Assembly (NCBI GenBank): GCA_947455995.1
Contig: CANGQA010000007.1
Span: 1 to 62,570 of the forward strand
Direction: 5' to 3'
DNA: 62,570 nt
Source: Hyphomicrobiales bacterium
Lineage (GTDB): Bacteria > Pseudomonadota > Alphaproteobacteria > Rhizobiales > Beijerinckiaceae
Position 1 is the stretch's first letter. Each line of letters begins with the position of its first letter. Position numbers and translations under genes: made by a program. Of the stretch, positions 1 through 9,298 are shown in pieces. The notes beneath the pieces are model-generated. The model was not told where the DNA came from and made no database searches. It was given only the letters and a program-made list of their open reading frames with translations.

Positions 1-458
1 AGCAACGCACCGGCTTCTTTCAGCACAAGCCCCTGATCCGGGCGTGAGAACCCAAGCAGCGCCACGGGGCGGCTTTGTTCTGCCGCGAGCTCGACCAAGG
101 CTTGTGCGGTCGCTTGACGTTGTTCCCAATTCTTGGCGCTGGTCCAGCCATCGTCGATCATCAGTAAAAGCGGGCCTTGCATCGACGGCATGGCCGATTG
201 TTGCGGCCGCCATACCGGGCCTGCCATGGCCAGAATCAGAAGGCCTGCCACCAGCATGCGCAAGGCGGTCAACCACCACGGCGAACGGGCGGGTGTTTTT
301 TGCGCGGGCATCAGATCGAGCAGCAATCTTAAAGGGGGGAACTCGATGGTTTTTGGACGCGGCGGGGTGACGCGCAGCAAGAGCCACAATACAGGCAATA
401 TCAGCGCTGCCACCAGCAGCAGCGGATGTAAGACAACGATCGATGACAAAGCGGACAT
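1..458 (-). CDS. BatA/DUF4159-type membrane protein, N-terminal part (cut by window edge)
   Basis: Reading the minus strand from an ATG at 458 gives an open frame of 152 codons that runs off the window. The visible part has a hydrophobic segment at about residues 8-28 and another at about 65-80, separated by a basic, Pro-rich stretch. It then enters a soluble region (GPLLLMIDDGW) that resembles the start of a von Willebrand-like fold. This matches the N-terminal BatA-like domain of alphaproteobacterial DUF4159 proteins, which usually follow moxR and a DUF58 gene, as here. It begins 3 bases after the DUF58 stop, so the two are probably co-translated. The C-terminal DUF4159 domain lies outside the window, so the family call rests on the N-terminus and on context. 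Confidence 0.7.
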   Translation of the reverse strand, partial: MSALSSIVVLHPLLLVAALILPVLWLLLRVTPPRPKTIEFPPLRLLLDLMPAQKTPARSPWWLTALRMLVAGLLILAMAGPVWRPQQSAMPSMQGPLLLMIDDGWTSAKNWEQRQATAQALVELAAEQSRPVALLGFSRPDQGLVLKEAGAL

Positions 459-461
459 GCC

Positions 462-1391
462 TTAAAACCCTTCCGCTGAAGGGATGCTGGACAAGGTCGA
501 GGCATTTTGAATGATCCGTCCCGCCAAGGCCAGCAAACCGGTTGGTAGAGGCTGGTCGCTCCGATGTTTCAGCCAGGACCAGTTCTGACTTTTGCATGCG
601 GTTTCCAACCCGGCATCATGGGCATTCATCCGTGCCTGGTAGATGCTGCGGAAGGTCTCGGCATCACCGATATCAAGACGCGCATCAATGTCCGGACTGA
701 TCAATTCGCCTTGTCCGCGATAGGGAAACTGCGCTTCAACCGGATCAATGATGCGCAGCAAATGGCCGCGCCCGCCCTGCTGGCCCCAGCGTTTAATCTG
801 CCGCTGCCATTGTGGCAACGGGTTTAAAAAATCCGAAACCAGAACCAGTTCGTGGTGGCGTGACAGCGGCTTGTCTACTGGCATTTCCTGCTCGGCTATC
901 GCATGATGCGCCAGCCATTGCATGGCCAGAAGGTCAATCACATCGCCACCACTGACGGGCGGTCCCATGCCCCAGAGCCCGACTCGCTCGCCCCCGCGCA
1001 CCAGCAGATCAGCCAAAGCCAGACCGAGAATGGCCGCGTGGTCGAGTTTCTCGGCCAAAGCAGACGCAGAGCGGAACTGCATCGAGGGTGAAGCGTCGAT
1101 CCAAATCCAGAGTGTATGGGCAGCTTCCCATTCGCGCTCGCGCACGAATAATTGGTCATCGCGGCCCGAGCGTCGCCAGTCGATCCGCTGGGCAGACTCG
1201 CCTTGGGTAAAAGCACGGAATTGCCAGAAACTCTCGCCTGGTCCAGCCTGTCTGCGGCCATGCAATCCGGCAAGTGTGGTCAGTGCGATCCGCCGTGCTT
1301 CCAGTGTGAGATAGGGCAGGCGGTCGGCAAGCGAACGGGCCTGCACACTGCGTTGCAGGCTCTGCGGGGGAGTGTTGGTGGCAATGGCCAT
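462..1391 (-). CDS. DUF58 domain protein (MoxR-associated)
   Basis: 309 residues. It contains the DUF58 core, with RIDWRRSGRDDQLFVRE at about 69-85 followed by a hydrophobic strand and DASPSM at about 99-104, a DxSxS metal-site-like motif of von Willebrand A folds. In this family such proteins are partners of MoxR AAA+ ATPases, with proposed roles in chaperoning or metal insertion; the client here is unknown. The ATG at 1391 lies 8 bases after the moxR stop. A TTG at 1415 in the same frame would overlap moxR by 17 bases and is the alternative start. The order moxR-DUF58-DUF4159 is typical of alphaproteobacteria. Confidence 0.85.
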   Translation of the reverse strand: MAIATNTPPQSLQRSVQARSLADRLPYLTLEARRIALTTLAGLHGRRQAGPGESFWQFRAFTQGESAQRIDWRRSGRDDQLFVREREWEAAHTLWIWIDASPSMQFRSASALAEKLDHAAILGLALADLLVRGGERVGLWGMGPPVSGGDVIDLLAMQWLAHHAIAEQEMPVDKPLSRHHELVLVSDFLNPLPQWQRQIKRWGQQGGRGHLLRIIDPVEAQFPYRGQGELISPDIDARLDIGDAETFRSIYQARMNAHDAGLETACKSQNWSWLKHRSDQPLPTGLLALAGRIIQNASTLSSIPSAEGF

Positions 1392-1398
1392 TATCGGG

Positions 1399-2415
1399 TT
1401 ACGGCAGACGGTCAACCAGACGGGAAATCAGCCCCGCCATGGTTTCACCCTCGGCTCGCGCACTGTAATTAAGCGCCATGCGGTGCTTGAGCACTGGCGC
1501 GGCCAGCGCACGCACATCATCCAGCGAGGGCGCAAAGCGGCCCTGAAGGAGGGCGCGGGCACGCACGGCCAGCATCAAAGCCTGACCGGCACGCGGGCCT
1601 GGTCCCCAAGCCAGATGTTCGGAAATGCCCCTCAAACCCTCATGGGGGCGCGCCGAACGCACCAGATCAAGAATGGCATCAACAACAGCTTCGCCAATCG
1701 GCAAGCGGCGCACCAGACTTTGGGTTGCCATCAGCTGTTGCGCTGACAGGATGGTGCTTGCGGGAGTCTGATGGTCCGAGGTGGTTTCGAGCAAAATCCG
1801 CCTCTCGGTCGCTTCATCAGGATAGCCGACATCGATTTGCAGCAGAAACCGGTCCAGCTGCGCTTCAGGTAACGGATAGGTGCCTTCCTGCTCGACGGGG
1901 TTTTGTGTGGCGAGAACATGGAAGGGGCGCGGCAGATCATGGGCGATACCGGCAATGGTCACCTGATGTTCCTGCATGCTTTGCAGCAAAGCTGATTGGG
2001 TCCGCGGGCTGGCACGGTTGATTTCATCAGCCATCAGCAATTGCGCGAAAACCGGCCCTTTGATGAAGCGGAAATGACGGCTTTTGTCGAGGGCTTCTTC
2101 GAGAATTTCACTGCCGAGAATATCGGAAGGCATGAGATCGGGGGTAAACTGGATGCGGCGTGTTTCAAGCCCCAATACCTTGCCCAGCGTTTCGACAAGA
2201 CGGGTTTTGGCCAGACCCGGCACACCGACAATCAGGCCATGGCCGCCGGACAGAAGAGTGATCAGGCTGTTTTCAACAACGTTTTCCTGCCCGAAAACCT
2301 GTTGTCCGATGGCAATACGGGCCTTCGCCAGATGCGCAATGATGGTTTCAACCTCGGCTATCAAGCTTTGGTCAGTGGGGGCGGGGTGCAACACACCTGA
2401 TGCCATTTCGTTCAT
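1399..2415 (-). CDS. MoxR family AAA+ ATPase
   Basis: 338 residues. The Walker A motif is GVPGLAKT at 64-71 and Walker B/MoxR signature ADEINR is at about 129-134. The family normally follows Walker B with a stretch such as ASPRTQSALL, which is present, and with the sensor motif ATQNPVEQEGTYPLPEAQ, also present. MoxR proteins are ATP-driven chaperone-like enzymes acting with the DUF58/VWA protein encoded downstream. The ATG at 2415 is preferred over one at 2430 because AGAGG lies 7 bases before it. The first gene of a three-gene cluster, it has an AT-rich 170-bp upstream gap that probably holds its promoter. Confidence 0.93.
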   Translation of the reverse strand: MNEMASGVLHPAPTDQSLIAEVETIIAHLAKARIAIGQQVFGQENVVENSLITLLSGGHGLIVGVPGLAKTRLVETLGKVLGLETRRIQFTPDLMPSDILGSEILEEALDKSRHFRFIKGPVFAQLLMADEINRASPRTQSALLQSMQEHQVTIAGIAHDLPRPFHVLATQNPVEQEGTYPLPEAQLDRFLLQIDVGYPDEATERRILLETTSDHQTPASTILSAQQLMATQSLVRRLPIGEAVVDAILDLVRSARPHEGLRGISEHLAWGPGPRAGQALMLAVRARALLQGRFAPSLDDVRALAAPVLKHRMALNYSARAEGETMAGLISRLVDRLP

Positions 2416-2587
2416 AGGCAGGCCTCTCATTCAAGGACGGACAGAGCAGGACCGGTCGGTATGCTCCGCGGCTTAATTGTGTCCTGTCTGGGTAGATTGA
2501 ACAATAGCGAAGAGAACGGAAATTCGCCTATCGCGGGCACAACATAACAAAAATTGACAATAATATATGTAATGAACCCTTTTAGGG

Positions 2588-2875
2588 TCAATCAGCGGAG
2601 GGCAGACGCCGCATGGTGAATTCAATCTGGCCGTCGTCAAGCTCACGCCACCATTCGATCTCTGTCATGTAAGCGGCTTTGGGAAACAGTGAAAACCACT
2701 CGCGCGCTTTTTCACGGGCCTCGGTTTTGGGTAAAGTAAAGGTTTCTCGCCTCCAGCGATCCAACACGCCGATAGTATCGCGTTGGGAGACGTGGCTATG
2801 CTCCCGCCTCTTCGCCATACGGCGAGCGAGATCGGCCGGTCGATAATCGGACGGACGACGATCAGGAGGGCTCAT
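2588..2875 (-). CDS. small hypothetical protein
   Basis: 95 residues from an ATG at 2875, or 110 from a GTG at 2920; neither has a clear ribosome binding site. I do not recognise the family. It is strongly charged, with an Arg-rich N-terminal half (RRPSDYRPADLARRMAKRREH), several Trp residues and an acidic C-terminal segment (EIEWWRELDDGQIEF). There is no signal peptide or membrane segment, so it is presumably cytosolic. It lies between cca and moxR on the same strand, about 50-100 bp after cca. Codon use resembles its neighbours. Existence as a real gene is likely from its position and lack of competing frames, but not proven. Confidence 0.55.
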   Translation of the reverse strand: MSPPDRRPSDYRPADLARRMAKRREHSHVSQRDTIGVLDRWRRETFTLPKTEAREKAREWFSLFPKAAYMTEIEWWRELDDGQIEFTMRRLPSAD

Positions 2876-2971
2876 GGGCTTGTGCTCATCAGTATCAGGG
2901 TTTTTAAGCAATCCGATCACACTACATTCAAAATGGTCTGAAGGGGAGTCGAATCAGCAAGATCGGCTTAA

Positions 2972-4213
2972 TCAATCCAAGATGTGCTTAACGGCCCGCT
3001 CAAGCTGGCTGTTGTGGATTGTAGGGTCCCCGCTCAAACCTTCCTCGATCCACAGGCGTTCGGCCTCCCCGACAATCGCCCCGATCTGTGGGCCGGACTG
3101 CAGTCCGCGGGCAAGCAGGTGTTGGCCCGTAAAGGGTGATTTGAGGGGCACTTGTCTGATGTCAGCGCTTGCCTCATCGAGCCAATGGCGCGTGCCTTGT
3201 TTGCAATCCCCGCCTGTACGGCTGGCCGCCAGCATCAAAGCGGCTAGTGCGGCCTCGTGTCCGAACCGGAAGGCCGCGTGGCGGCGTCCGACGGGATCGT
3301 CTAACGGGTCCAGTAACAGGAGTGCGCGATTGATTTTTTCGATCAAGGCCGATTGCTGGTTGGACAGACGCAAGCCCTTGCGCAAGGCTTGGACAGCCTC
3401 GATATCGGGATTGGTGAGGGCGTATAGTCTTGTCATCGCATCGGCTTCTGGTGCCAGCTGCACCAGCCGCTCGAAGGCATCGGGATCTCTAGCATGGTTA
3501 AGGCAGAGCGCCAGAATACCACCCTTATCCATGGCCTGTACGACCTCGTGAGCCCGCCGCGACATCAGGATTTTAACCAGTTCGGAGCCAATCCGCTCTC
3601 GCGATAGCTGTCCCAATCCGTCACGCATCGCGATACAGGCCTCAAGGCCAGCCTGATCAATCGGCCCTTCGGCATAATCGGAAAAAAACCGGAAAAATCG
3701 CAAAATGCGTAGATAATCCTCGGTGATACGGGTTCTGGCCTCGCCAATGAAGCGCACGTGTTTGCCTTCAATATCCTCAAGCCCTTCGGCATAATCATAG
3801 ATATGCCCGTCTGCATCGGCGTACAGCGCATTGATGGTGAAATCGCGCCGCAATGCATCATGTTTGAAATCGTGCCCGAACCGCACCGTGGCATGCCGGC
3901 CATGGGTCTCTATGTCCTCGCGCAAAGTGGTGACCTCGAAGGAACGTCCCTCGATCACCAGAGTGACAGTGCCGTGGGCAAGCCCCGTCGGAACCACTTT
4001 CAGTCCCGCTTGGCGGGCTTTTTCCATCACCGTTTCTGGCAGATGGGTGGTTGCCATATCGATATCTGTGACGGGGCGCTGCATCAGCACATTGCGCACC
4101 ACCCCGCCGACCAATCGCACGCTGTGATCCGCGGAATTCAAGAGTGAGAAAATCTTCAGCAATGCCGGGTCATCCAGCAAAACACGCAACGCAGGCGGCA
4201 CCGGATGTGTCAT
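2972..4213 (-). CDS. cca: CCA-adding tRNA nucleotidyltransferase / poly(A) polymerase family
   Basis: 413 residues. It adds or repairs the 3'-terminal CCA of tRNAs using CTP and ATP. The nucleotidyltransferase head has the GG motif at about 36-37 (RLVGGVVRN), the metal-binding DxD as TDIDMAT at 49-55 and RRDFTINAL at 122-130, followed by the RNA-binding motif EDYLRILRFFRF. The long C-terminal part fits the helical tRNA-binding domain of class II enzymes. Alphaproteobacteria often carry this form next to a NUDIX CoA pyrophosphatase. The start codon overlaps the stop of the preceding DUF6111 gene as ATGA, implying translational coupling. A pure poly(A) polymerase cannot be excluded by sequence, but the operon context favours CCA addition. 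Confidence 0.9.
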   Translation of the reverse strand: MTHPVPPALRVLLDDPALLKIFSLLNSADHSVRLVGGVVRNVLMQRPVTDIDMATTHLPETVMEKARQAGLKVVPTGLAHGTVTLVIEGRSFEVTTLREDIETHGRHATVRFGHDFKHDALRRDFTINALYADADGHIYDYAEGLEDIEGKHVRFIGEARTRITEDYLRILRFFRFFSDYAEGPIDQAGLEACIAMRDGLGQLSRERIGSELVKILMSRRAHEVVQAMDKGGILALCLNHARDPDAFERLVQLAPEADAMTRLYALTNPDIEAVQALRKGLRLSNQQSALIEKINRALLLLDPLDDPVGRRHAAFRFGHEAALAALMLAASRTGGDCKQGTRHWLDEASADIRQVPLKSPFTGQHLLARGLQSGPQIGAIVGEAERLWIEEGLSGDPTIHNSQLERAVKHILD

Positions 4214-4467
4214 TGAAAACGGCCCGGCACCAGAACGCCATTCTCGGTATGGGCGGGGACATAGACCCCTTGTTGGCGTTCCGACACCATGCCCTCATAA
4301 AAAAAGGAAAGACCCGCCAGCACGAGGCCGACCAGAAACAGCCGCAGGCTCTTGCCGTTCCAATGCACGCGGTGGCGGGGATCGCGCTTCTTGACCAGCA
4401 AATAGGCGATAAAGAGCAGGCTTGGGGTCAAAAAAAGCAGAAGCTCGATGCCAAATAATCTGATCAT
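4210..4467 (-). CDS. DUF6111 family small membrane protein
   Basis: 85 residues with two predicted membrane helices (about 5-25 and 44-62) joined by a basic loop (KKRDPRHRVHW), then a periplasmic or cytoplasmic tail. The pattern matches the short alphaproteobacterial DUF6111 proteins that sit between a NUDIX hydrolase and cca. Function is unknown. The gene overlaps both neighbours by four bases (ATGA at each end), so it must be translated with them. Assignment rests on topology, length and position. Confidence 0.75.
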   Translation of the reverse strand: MIRLFGIELLLFLTPSLLFIAYLLVKKRDPRHRVHWNGKSLRLFLVGLVLAGLSFFYEGMVSERQQGVYVPAHTENGVLVPGRFQ

Positions 4468-5144
4468 GCTGCATATAGCCTATCATAAAGGTTTTTGAGG
4501 ATTCCCGCGGTTACCCCCCAGATATAATGTTCCCGATAGGTCATGGTATAAAAATGCCGGATTGTGCCTTTGAAGTCACGATGGCCCTGCACATGATTGG
4601 CCGGATCCATCAAAAAGGACAGCGGCACCTCAAACACATCATCGACCTCGGACGGATCCGGCTGGATGTCAAAACCGGGTCGGATGGTGGCAACCACAGG
4701 CAGGATCCGAAAACCCGTGCCCGAAAGATAGGGATCCAGGTAGCCCATTGGGCTGATCCAATCGGGGGTCAGGCCTATTTCCTCGCGCGCCTCGCGCAAG
4801 GCTGCGGCCAAGGCACTCTCGTCTTCAGGGTCAATCTTGCCGCCGGGCAGAGCAATTTGGCCGGAATGGGTGCGTAATTGCGCGGAACGGCGGGTCAAAA
4901 GCACGGTCGGTCCTTCATCATGCGTGACAATCCCCAATAGAACAGCAGCGAGTTTGTGCTCGCGGCCATCCGCAGGGGCCATCATCGGGGCCAGATTGTG
5001 ATCGCCTCGCTCAGGCTGCCATGTTGGATCATAGAGCGCATGAGGAGCCTGAAGGCTCAAACGTTCACGGGCCCGCTGCTCGAATGTGCCAATATCAGGG
5101 GCAGGGGCGGGGTTGATTGGTGCAACAAGAGTATGATCATGCAT
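4464..5144 (-). CDS. NUDIX hydrolase, CoA pyrophosphatase-like
   Basis: 226 residues. A full NUDIX box spans about 101-124 and ends in REAREEIGL, which supplies the Mg-binding glutamates. Upstream the protein has the segment LLTRRSAQLRTHSGQIALPGG, typical of the NudL/CoA-diphosphatase branch that splits CoA into phosphopantetheine and 3',5'-ADP. A TTG at 5150 is also in frame, but the ATG at 5144 is preferred; either way the start overlaps the end of the DUF1285 gene by several bases. The gene stop overlaps the DUF6111 start. Substrate is inferred from subfamily similarity only. Confidence 0.88.
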   Translation of the reverse strand: MHDHTLVAPINPAPAPDIGTFEQRARERLSLQAPHALYDPTWQPERGDHNLAPMMAPADGREHKLAAVLLGIVTHDEGPTVLLTRRSAQLRTHSGQIALPGGKIDPEDESALAAALREAREEIGLTPDWISPMGYLDPYLSGTGFRILPVVATIRPGFDIQPDPSEVDDVFEVPLSFLMDPANHVQGHRDFKGTIRHFYTMTYREHYIWGVTAGILKNLYDRLYAA

Positions 5145-5733
5145 GGTCAAGTGCGTCAGCCTCGATCATTGGAAAAAAAGCGCCATGAGAGAACACGCCA
5201 AACCAGTCGGTGTCGTCAAGTCTCTTGATCTGCCCGAGGCCGGCCAATTCGAAGCTTACAGGACGCGACAGACGCGCCCATAAATGATCGCGCACCAGAA
5301 CTGCCGGAGCCAGTCCGTCCTGATCCAGGCGGTCAAAGCGCAAAGGATTGGCGTCAGATACCTCGATCCAGTCATCCAAAGTGGTGCAAAGCCGCAAGAT
5401 CGGCTGGTCCGTGGGTCCGCATACTTCAAGGTGTCCAGCCACAAAAGGCTGATCCTCAACACGGATACCGACTTTCTCGACAGGCGTGACCAGATAATAG
5501 GCTTCGCCCTCTTGCCGCAAGACCGAGGCAAACAGCCGGACCAGCGCAGGCCTTGCAATCACCGAACCCTGATAGAACCAGCGGCCGTCACGGCGGATTT
5601 CCATGTCGATATCGCCGCAAAAAGGCGGGTTCCAATCTGCCGGTGACGACCGCCGGTGCCCCGCATCAGCCGCCGTTTCTGGCAGATGCTGGCGTAAGGT
5701 GTCGAGACCGGACTGGGACAAAAAACTGTTCAT
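5137..5733 (-). CDS. DUF1285 domain protein
   Basis: 198 residues. The hallmark segment NPPFCGDIDMEIRRDGRWFY followed by GSVIARPALVRLFASVL identifies DUF1285, a family whose biochemical role is unknown. No membrane helices or signal peptide are visible. The ATG at 5733 is chosen over a TTG at 5751. It lies 39 bp after hemF on the same strand and overlaps the NUDIX gene by 8 bases. DUF1285-NUDIX-cca is a conserved alphaproteobacterial run, often near moxR, suggesting a shared housekeeping role, but nothing here shows which one. Confidence 0.85.
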   Translation of the reverse strand: MNSFLSQSGLDTLRQHLPETAADAGHRRSSPADWNPPFCGDIDMEIRRDGRWFYQGSVIARPALVRLFASVLRQEGEAYYLVTPVEKVGIRVEDQPFVAGHLEVCGPTDQPILRLCTTLDDWIEVSDANPLRFDRLDQDGLAPAVLVRDHLWARLSRPVSFELAGLGQIKRLDDTDWFGVFSHGAFFPMIEADALDHA

Positions 5734-5772
5734 GGTGCTCTTATAGCGCAACCAGCCGTCTTGTGTCGCGTT

Positions 5773-6690
5773 TTAAGGCCAGCGCACTGTCGGCGGCATC
5801 GAGGACAGGATTGAGGCGACATTGCCGCCGGTTTTCAGGCCGAAAATGGTGCCGCGGTCATAAAGTAGGTTGAATTCGACATAGCGGCCTCGCCGGACCT
5901 GCTGTTCGATTCGCTGCGCCTCGGTCCATGGCGTGGCCAGATTGGCGCGCACGATCGCCGGATAGATGGCACGGAAGGTGTCGCCGACATCACGGGAATA
6001 GGAAAAATCGGCCTCCCAATCACCATTGTCGAGGTAATCATAGAAAATTCCGCCAATGCCGCGCGGCTCGTTGCGGTGTTTCAAATGGAAATAATCGTCA
6101 CACCAGCTTTTGAACTTGTCATAAGGGGCTATTGACGCATGCCGGTTGCAGACCTCGCGCATGGCACCATGGAAGGCGATGGAGTCGGGATCGGCTTGTG
6201 TGCGGCGATGGTCGAGCATGGGGGTGAGGTCGGCTCCGCCGCCAAACCATTGCTTGGTGGTCACCACATAACGGGTGTTCATGTGCACGGTGGGCACATT
6301 CGGGTTCCATGGATGGGCAATCAGCGACAGGCCGGTGGCGAAAAAGCGGGGGTCATCCTGCGCGCCGGGGATCTGGTTGCGAAATTCCGGTGCAAATTCA
6401 CCAAATACCGCCGACACATGCACACCAACTTTTTCAAACACCCGCCCGTTCATCATGGCCATGGTGCCGCCACCCCCCGGTGCACCCGAATGATCGGTGC
6501 GTTGCCATGGCGTTTTGACAAACCGCCCCGGATTTGGCGGTGTTTCGGAGGAAAACGGTCCCTGTGCCTCATCTTCCAGCGTCTCGAACGCTTCACATAT
6601 CCGACTTTGCAAGGTGCTGAACCATGCGCTTGCTGCGCTTTTGCGCCGTTCGAGCTCGGCTGGATCTGGTAAGGGAGGGGTATCGCTCAC
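5773..6690 (-). CDS. hemF: oxygen-dependent coproporphyrinogen III oxidase
   Basis: 305 residues, the usual family length. HemF converts coproporphyrinogen III to protoporphyrinogen IX using O2 in haem biosynthesis. Recognisable segments are [19 protein letters not shown] at about 72-90, [27 protein letters not shown] near the centre and [16 protein letters not shown] near the C-terminus. The GTG at 6690 is chosen because AAGGAG lies 6 bases upstream. The open frame extends further, but that part is antisense-like and overlaps trmL. The start is one base after the trmL stop, so the two are translationally coupled. It supplies haem for the cytochromes encoded just across the divergent region. 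Confidence 0.96.
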   Translation of the reverse strand: MSDTPPLPDPAELERRKSAASAWFSTLQSRICEAFETLEDEAQGPFSSETPPNPGRFVKTPWQRTDHSGAPGGGGTMAMMNGRVFEKVGVHVSAVFGEFAPEFRNQIPGAQDDPRFFATGLSLIAHPWNPNVPTVHMNTRYVVTTKQWFGGGADLTPMLDHRRTQADPDSIAFHGAMREVCNRHASIAPYDKFKSWCDDYFHLKHRNEPRGIGGIFYDYLDNGDWEADFSYSRDVGDTFRAIYPAIVRANLATPWTEAQRIEQQVRRGRYVEFNLLYDRGTIFGLKTGGNVASILSSMPPTVRWP

Positions 6691-6691
6691 A

Positions 6692-7180
6692 TCAATCTCC
6701 TTGAAGTTCGACCGGAAAGCCTGACGTTTGGCGCAATGCCTCGCCCAACAGCATGGAGGCCGCCACGGCGACATTGATCGAACGCAGATGGCTTCGCATA
6801 GGTATCTTGATTCGGGCATCTGCTGCAGCATGGACAGAATCAGGCACGCCAGCACTTTCGCGCCCCGTCATGATGATGTCGCCGGGCAAGAACTGAAAAT
6901 CGGTGTAATTGTCTGCCGCTTTTGTGGTTGCGAGCACCAAACGGCCCTGATCAAGCTGCCGCCATTCCTGAAAACGCATCCAGGAAATGTGGCGTTGCAG
7001 CCGGACGGCATCGAGATAATCCATACCTGCTCTGCGAAAAGCGCGGTCGGAAGAAGGGAATCCTGTTGGCTCGATCAGATGGGCATCGATGTCCAGACAA
7101 GCGCAAAGGCGCAGCAAAGTCCCCGCATTTTGTGGAATATCAGGCTCGTAAAGAGCCAGTCTGATCACGCTGGTTTTCAA
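6692..7180 (-). CDS. trmL: tRNA (cytidine/uridine-2'-O-)-methyltransferase TrmL (SPOUT class)
   Basis: 162 residues. TrmL methylates the 2'-OH of the wobble base (position 34) of tRNA-Leu isoacceptors. The N-terminal [17 protein letters not shown] and the C-terminal knot segment TGRESAGVP with [20 protein letters not shown] are characteristic. The start is uncertain: a TTG at 7180 has GAGG 5 bases upstream, and a GTG at 7168 is the alternative. The gene is first in a minus-strand run with hemF directly after it, and it diverges from petA. Confidence 0.9.
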   Translation of the reverse strand: MKTSVIRLALYEPDIPQNAGTLLRLCACLDIDAHLIEPTGFPSSDRAFRRAGMDYLDAVRLQRHISWMRFQEWRQLDQGRLVLATTKAADNYTDFQFLPGDIIMTGRESAGVPDSVHAAADARIKIPMRSHLRSINVAVAASMLLGEALRQTSGFPVELQGD

Positions 7181-7296
7181 GGAGACCTCACAATCATCAG
7201 TGTAAATCCGGCACAAAAGGCCGGATATTCGCAATCCGGACTATAGACAAGCCGCTTAACCCATGCGAAACACGCCGCCGCAAGTATTTTTTTAAT

Positions 7297-7328
7297 AGCC
7301 ATCTGTTTGCATTTTAAAGCAAATGGCT
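7297..7328. promoter_or_regulatory. stem-loop in the trmL/petA divergent region
   Basis: AGCCA-TTTGC pairs with GCAAA-TGGCT around an 8-base AT loop, with a 4-base bulge (TCTG) on the left arm. It lies in the non-coding gap between two divergent genes, 80 bp before petA. It could be an operator or part of the pet leader. There is no T-tract and no gene ends here, so a terminator is unlikely. Confidence 0.3.
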
Positions 7329-7408
7329 GTTAAAAGACGTGATAACCCATCTAAACTTTGCTTGGTGGCGTGCCACAACGGTGCGGGTTCCGGGTCGAGA
7401 GCGCGAGG

Positions 7409-7942
7409 ATGACTGACGTGGCGACAACCGCTGCTGAACACACGAGACGAGATTTTCTCTTCATCGCGACAGGCGCTGCAGGCGCTGTTGCCGCTGCATC
7501 TGCTATTTGGCCCTTCGTGAGCCAGATGGCTCCTGATGCTGACACCATTGCTGCGGGCGCGCCGGTCGAGTTCGACCTTACGCCCGTTGCGGAAGGCCAG
7601 ATTGTTAAGCTGTTTTGGCGCGGCAAACTGATTTTCGTGCGCCACCGTACGAAAACGGAAATCAAAACGGCCGTTGAAACCGACGTGGCCAGCCTGCGCG
7701 ATCCTGAAGCGGATTCAGTCCGTGTGAAGGCAGGTAAATCCCAATGGCTCGTTGTCTATGGTAACTGCACCCATCTGGGTTGCGTGCCACTTGGCAATGA
7801 TGGTGCGTTCAACGGTTGGCTTTGCCCGTGCCATGGCTCGGTTTTCGATACTTCAGGCCGCATTCGCCAAGGACCAGCACCGACAAATCTGCCAGTGCCT
7901 CCCTATGAATTCGTATCAGATCAGAAGATTCGTATCGGTTAA
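7409..7942 (+). CDS. petA: ubiquinol-cytochrome c reductase, Rieske iron-sulfur subunit
   Basis: 177 residues. It carries the [2Fe-2S] cluster of the cytochrome bc1 complex and accepts electrons from ubiquinol. The cluster-binding boxes are CTHLGC at 120-125 and CPCHGS at 139-144. The N-terminus has a twin-arginine-like motif (RRDFLFIA) followed by a single hydrophobic anchor, as expected for a Tat-translocated membrane-anchored Rieske protein. The ATG at 7409 follows a purine-rich GAGAGCGCGAGG; an upstream in-frame start would add unrelated residues. First gene of the petABC operon. Confidence 0.97.
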   Translation: MTDVATTAAEHTRRDFLFIATGAAGAVAAASAIWPFVSQMAPDADTIAAGAPVEFDLTPVAEGQIVKLFWRGKLIFVRHRTKTEIKTAVETDVASLRDPEADSVRVKAGKSQWLVVYGNCTHLGCVPLGNDGAFNGWLCPCHGSVFDTSGRIRQGPAPTNLPVPPYEFVSDQKIRIG

Positions 7943-7995
7943 GGCCCAAGGCCCTAGCGTCGATATGGTTTGCCCCAGAGTGACGGATTGACACC

Positions 7996-9273
7996 ATGAG
8001 CGGACATTCAACCTACGTTCCAAAGAGTGCCATAGGGCGCTGGTTCGAGAGCCGGCTGCCGATCATGGGCCTCATCCATTCATCCTTCGTGGTGTTTCCG
8101 AACCCACGCAATCTCAATTATTATTGGACCTTCGGCGGCATTCTTGCCTTCATGCTTGTATCCCAGATTTTGACTGGTGTCGTTCTGGCCATGCATTATG
8201 TCGCCAATGTCGATCTGGCCTTCAATTCGGTCGAACACATCATGCGAGATGTGAACTACGGCTGGATGCTGCGCTATCTTCATGCCAACGGCGCGTCCAT
8301 GTTCTTCGTGGCGGTCTATGTCCACATCGCCCGCGGCCTGTATTACGGCTCCTATAAAGAGCCACGCGAGGTCTTGTGGATCCTGGGCGTGATCATCTTC
8401 CTCCTGATGATGGCAACCGCATTCATGGGGTATGTGCTGCCTTGGGGCCAGATGAGCTTCTGGGGCGCGACAGTGATCACCAATCTTTTCTCGGCTCTGC
8501 CGGGTGTCGGTGAAACCATTGTAACCTATCTCTGGGGTGGTTTTTCGGTTGGCAACCCAACGCTGAACCGCTTTTTCTCCCTGCATTATCTGCTTCCCTT
8601 CATGATCGCAGGCGTTGTCGTGCTGCATGTCTGGGCTTTGCATGTGCCCGGCTCCAACAATCCCGCCGGTATCGAAAAGAAGACCGATAAGGACACCTTG
8701 CCATTCCATCCCTACTTCACCGTCAAGGATGCGTTTGCGGTCGTGTGCTTCCTGATTTTCTTTTGCTGGTTCGCGTTCTACATCCCGAATTATCTGGGCC
8801 ATGCCGACAACTATATCGAGGCCAACCCGGCAGTGACGCCGTCGCATATCGTTCCTGAATGGTATTTCCTGCCATTCTACGCCATTTTGCGGGCTGTTCC
8901 CGATAAATTGCTCGGTGTGCTGGCGATGTTCGGTTCGATTGCCATCCTCGTGTTCCTGCCTTGGCTGGACAGCTCAAAGGTTCGCTCGGGCAGCTATCGT
9001 CCTGCCTTCCAGGTGTTCTTCTGGGTGTTTGTTGCCAATGCGATCGTTCTTGGCTGGCTTGGTGGGAAGCCACCAGAGGGCCTGTATGTTCATGCATCGC
9101 GCCTTTGCACGCTTTATTACTTCGCCTATTTCATCGTGATCTTGCCGCTGCTGGGCAAGTTCGAACGGACGCGGCCTCTTCCGGCATCCATTGCCGAAGC
9201 GGTTTTGGGGACATCAGGCTCGGCTTCCGCCATGGCGGGATCGGTGGCTGCTTCACCCAACACCAAAGGCTGA
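7996..9273 (+). CDS. petB: cytochrome b subunit of the bc1 complex
   Basis: 425 residues, a complete cytochrome b not fused to c1. Eight or so membrane helices are visible. The four haem ligands sit in two 14-residue-spaced pairs, His96/His110 ([21 protein letters not shown]) and His197/His211. The quinol-oxidation site motif PEWY is at 287-290. It moves electrons between the Qo and Qi quinone sites in the inner membrane. It lies 53 bp after petA and 25 bp before petC. The C-terminal 25 residues are Ala/Ser-rich and probably disordered. Confidence 0.98.
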   Translation: MSGHSTYVPKSAIGRWFESRLPIMGLIHSSFVVFPNPRNLNYYWTFGGILAFMLVSQILTGVVLAMHYVANVDLAFNSVEHIMRDVNYGWMLRYLHANGASMFFVAVYVHIARGLYYGSYKEPREVLWILGVIIFLLMMATAFMGYVLPWGQMSFWGATVITNLFSALPGVGETIVTYLWGGFSVGNPTLNRFFSLHYLLPFMIAGVVVLHVWALHVPGSNNPAGIEKKTDKDTLPFHPYFTVKDAFAVVCFLIFFCWFAFYIPNYLGHADNYIEANPAVTPSHIVPEWYFLPFYAILRAVPDKLLGVLAMFGSIAILVFLPWLDSSKVRSGSYRPAFQVFFWVFVANAIVLGWLGGKPPEGLYVHASRLCTLYYFAYFIVILPLLGKFERTRPLPASIAEAVLGTSGSASAMAGSVAASPNTKG

Positions 9274-9298
9274 TGGGCAACAGATCGGGGACATGGTT

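Noticed and set aside
2554-2559. TTGACA in the gap before moxR
   Set aside because: It is on the plus strand with no plus-strand gene to serve and no well-placed -10.
8080-8847. A 255-codon minus-strand frame opposite petB
   Set aside because: Antisense to cytochrome b; His-rich and Asp-rich composition is a mirror of the membrane-protein codons.
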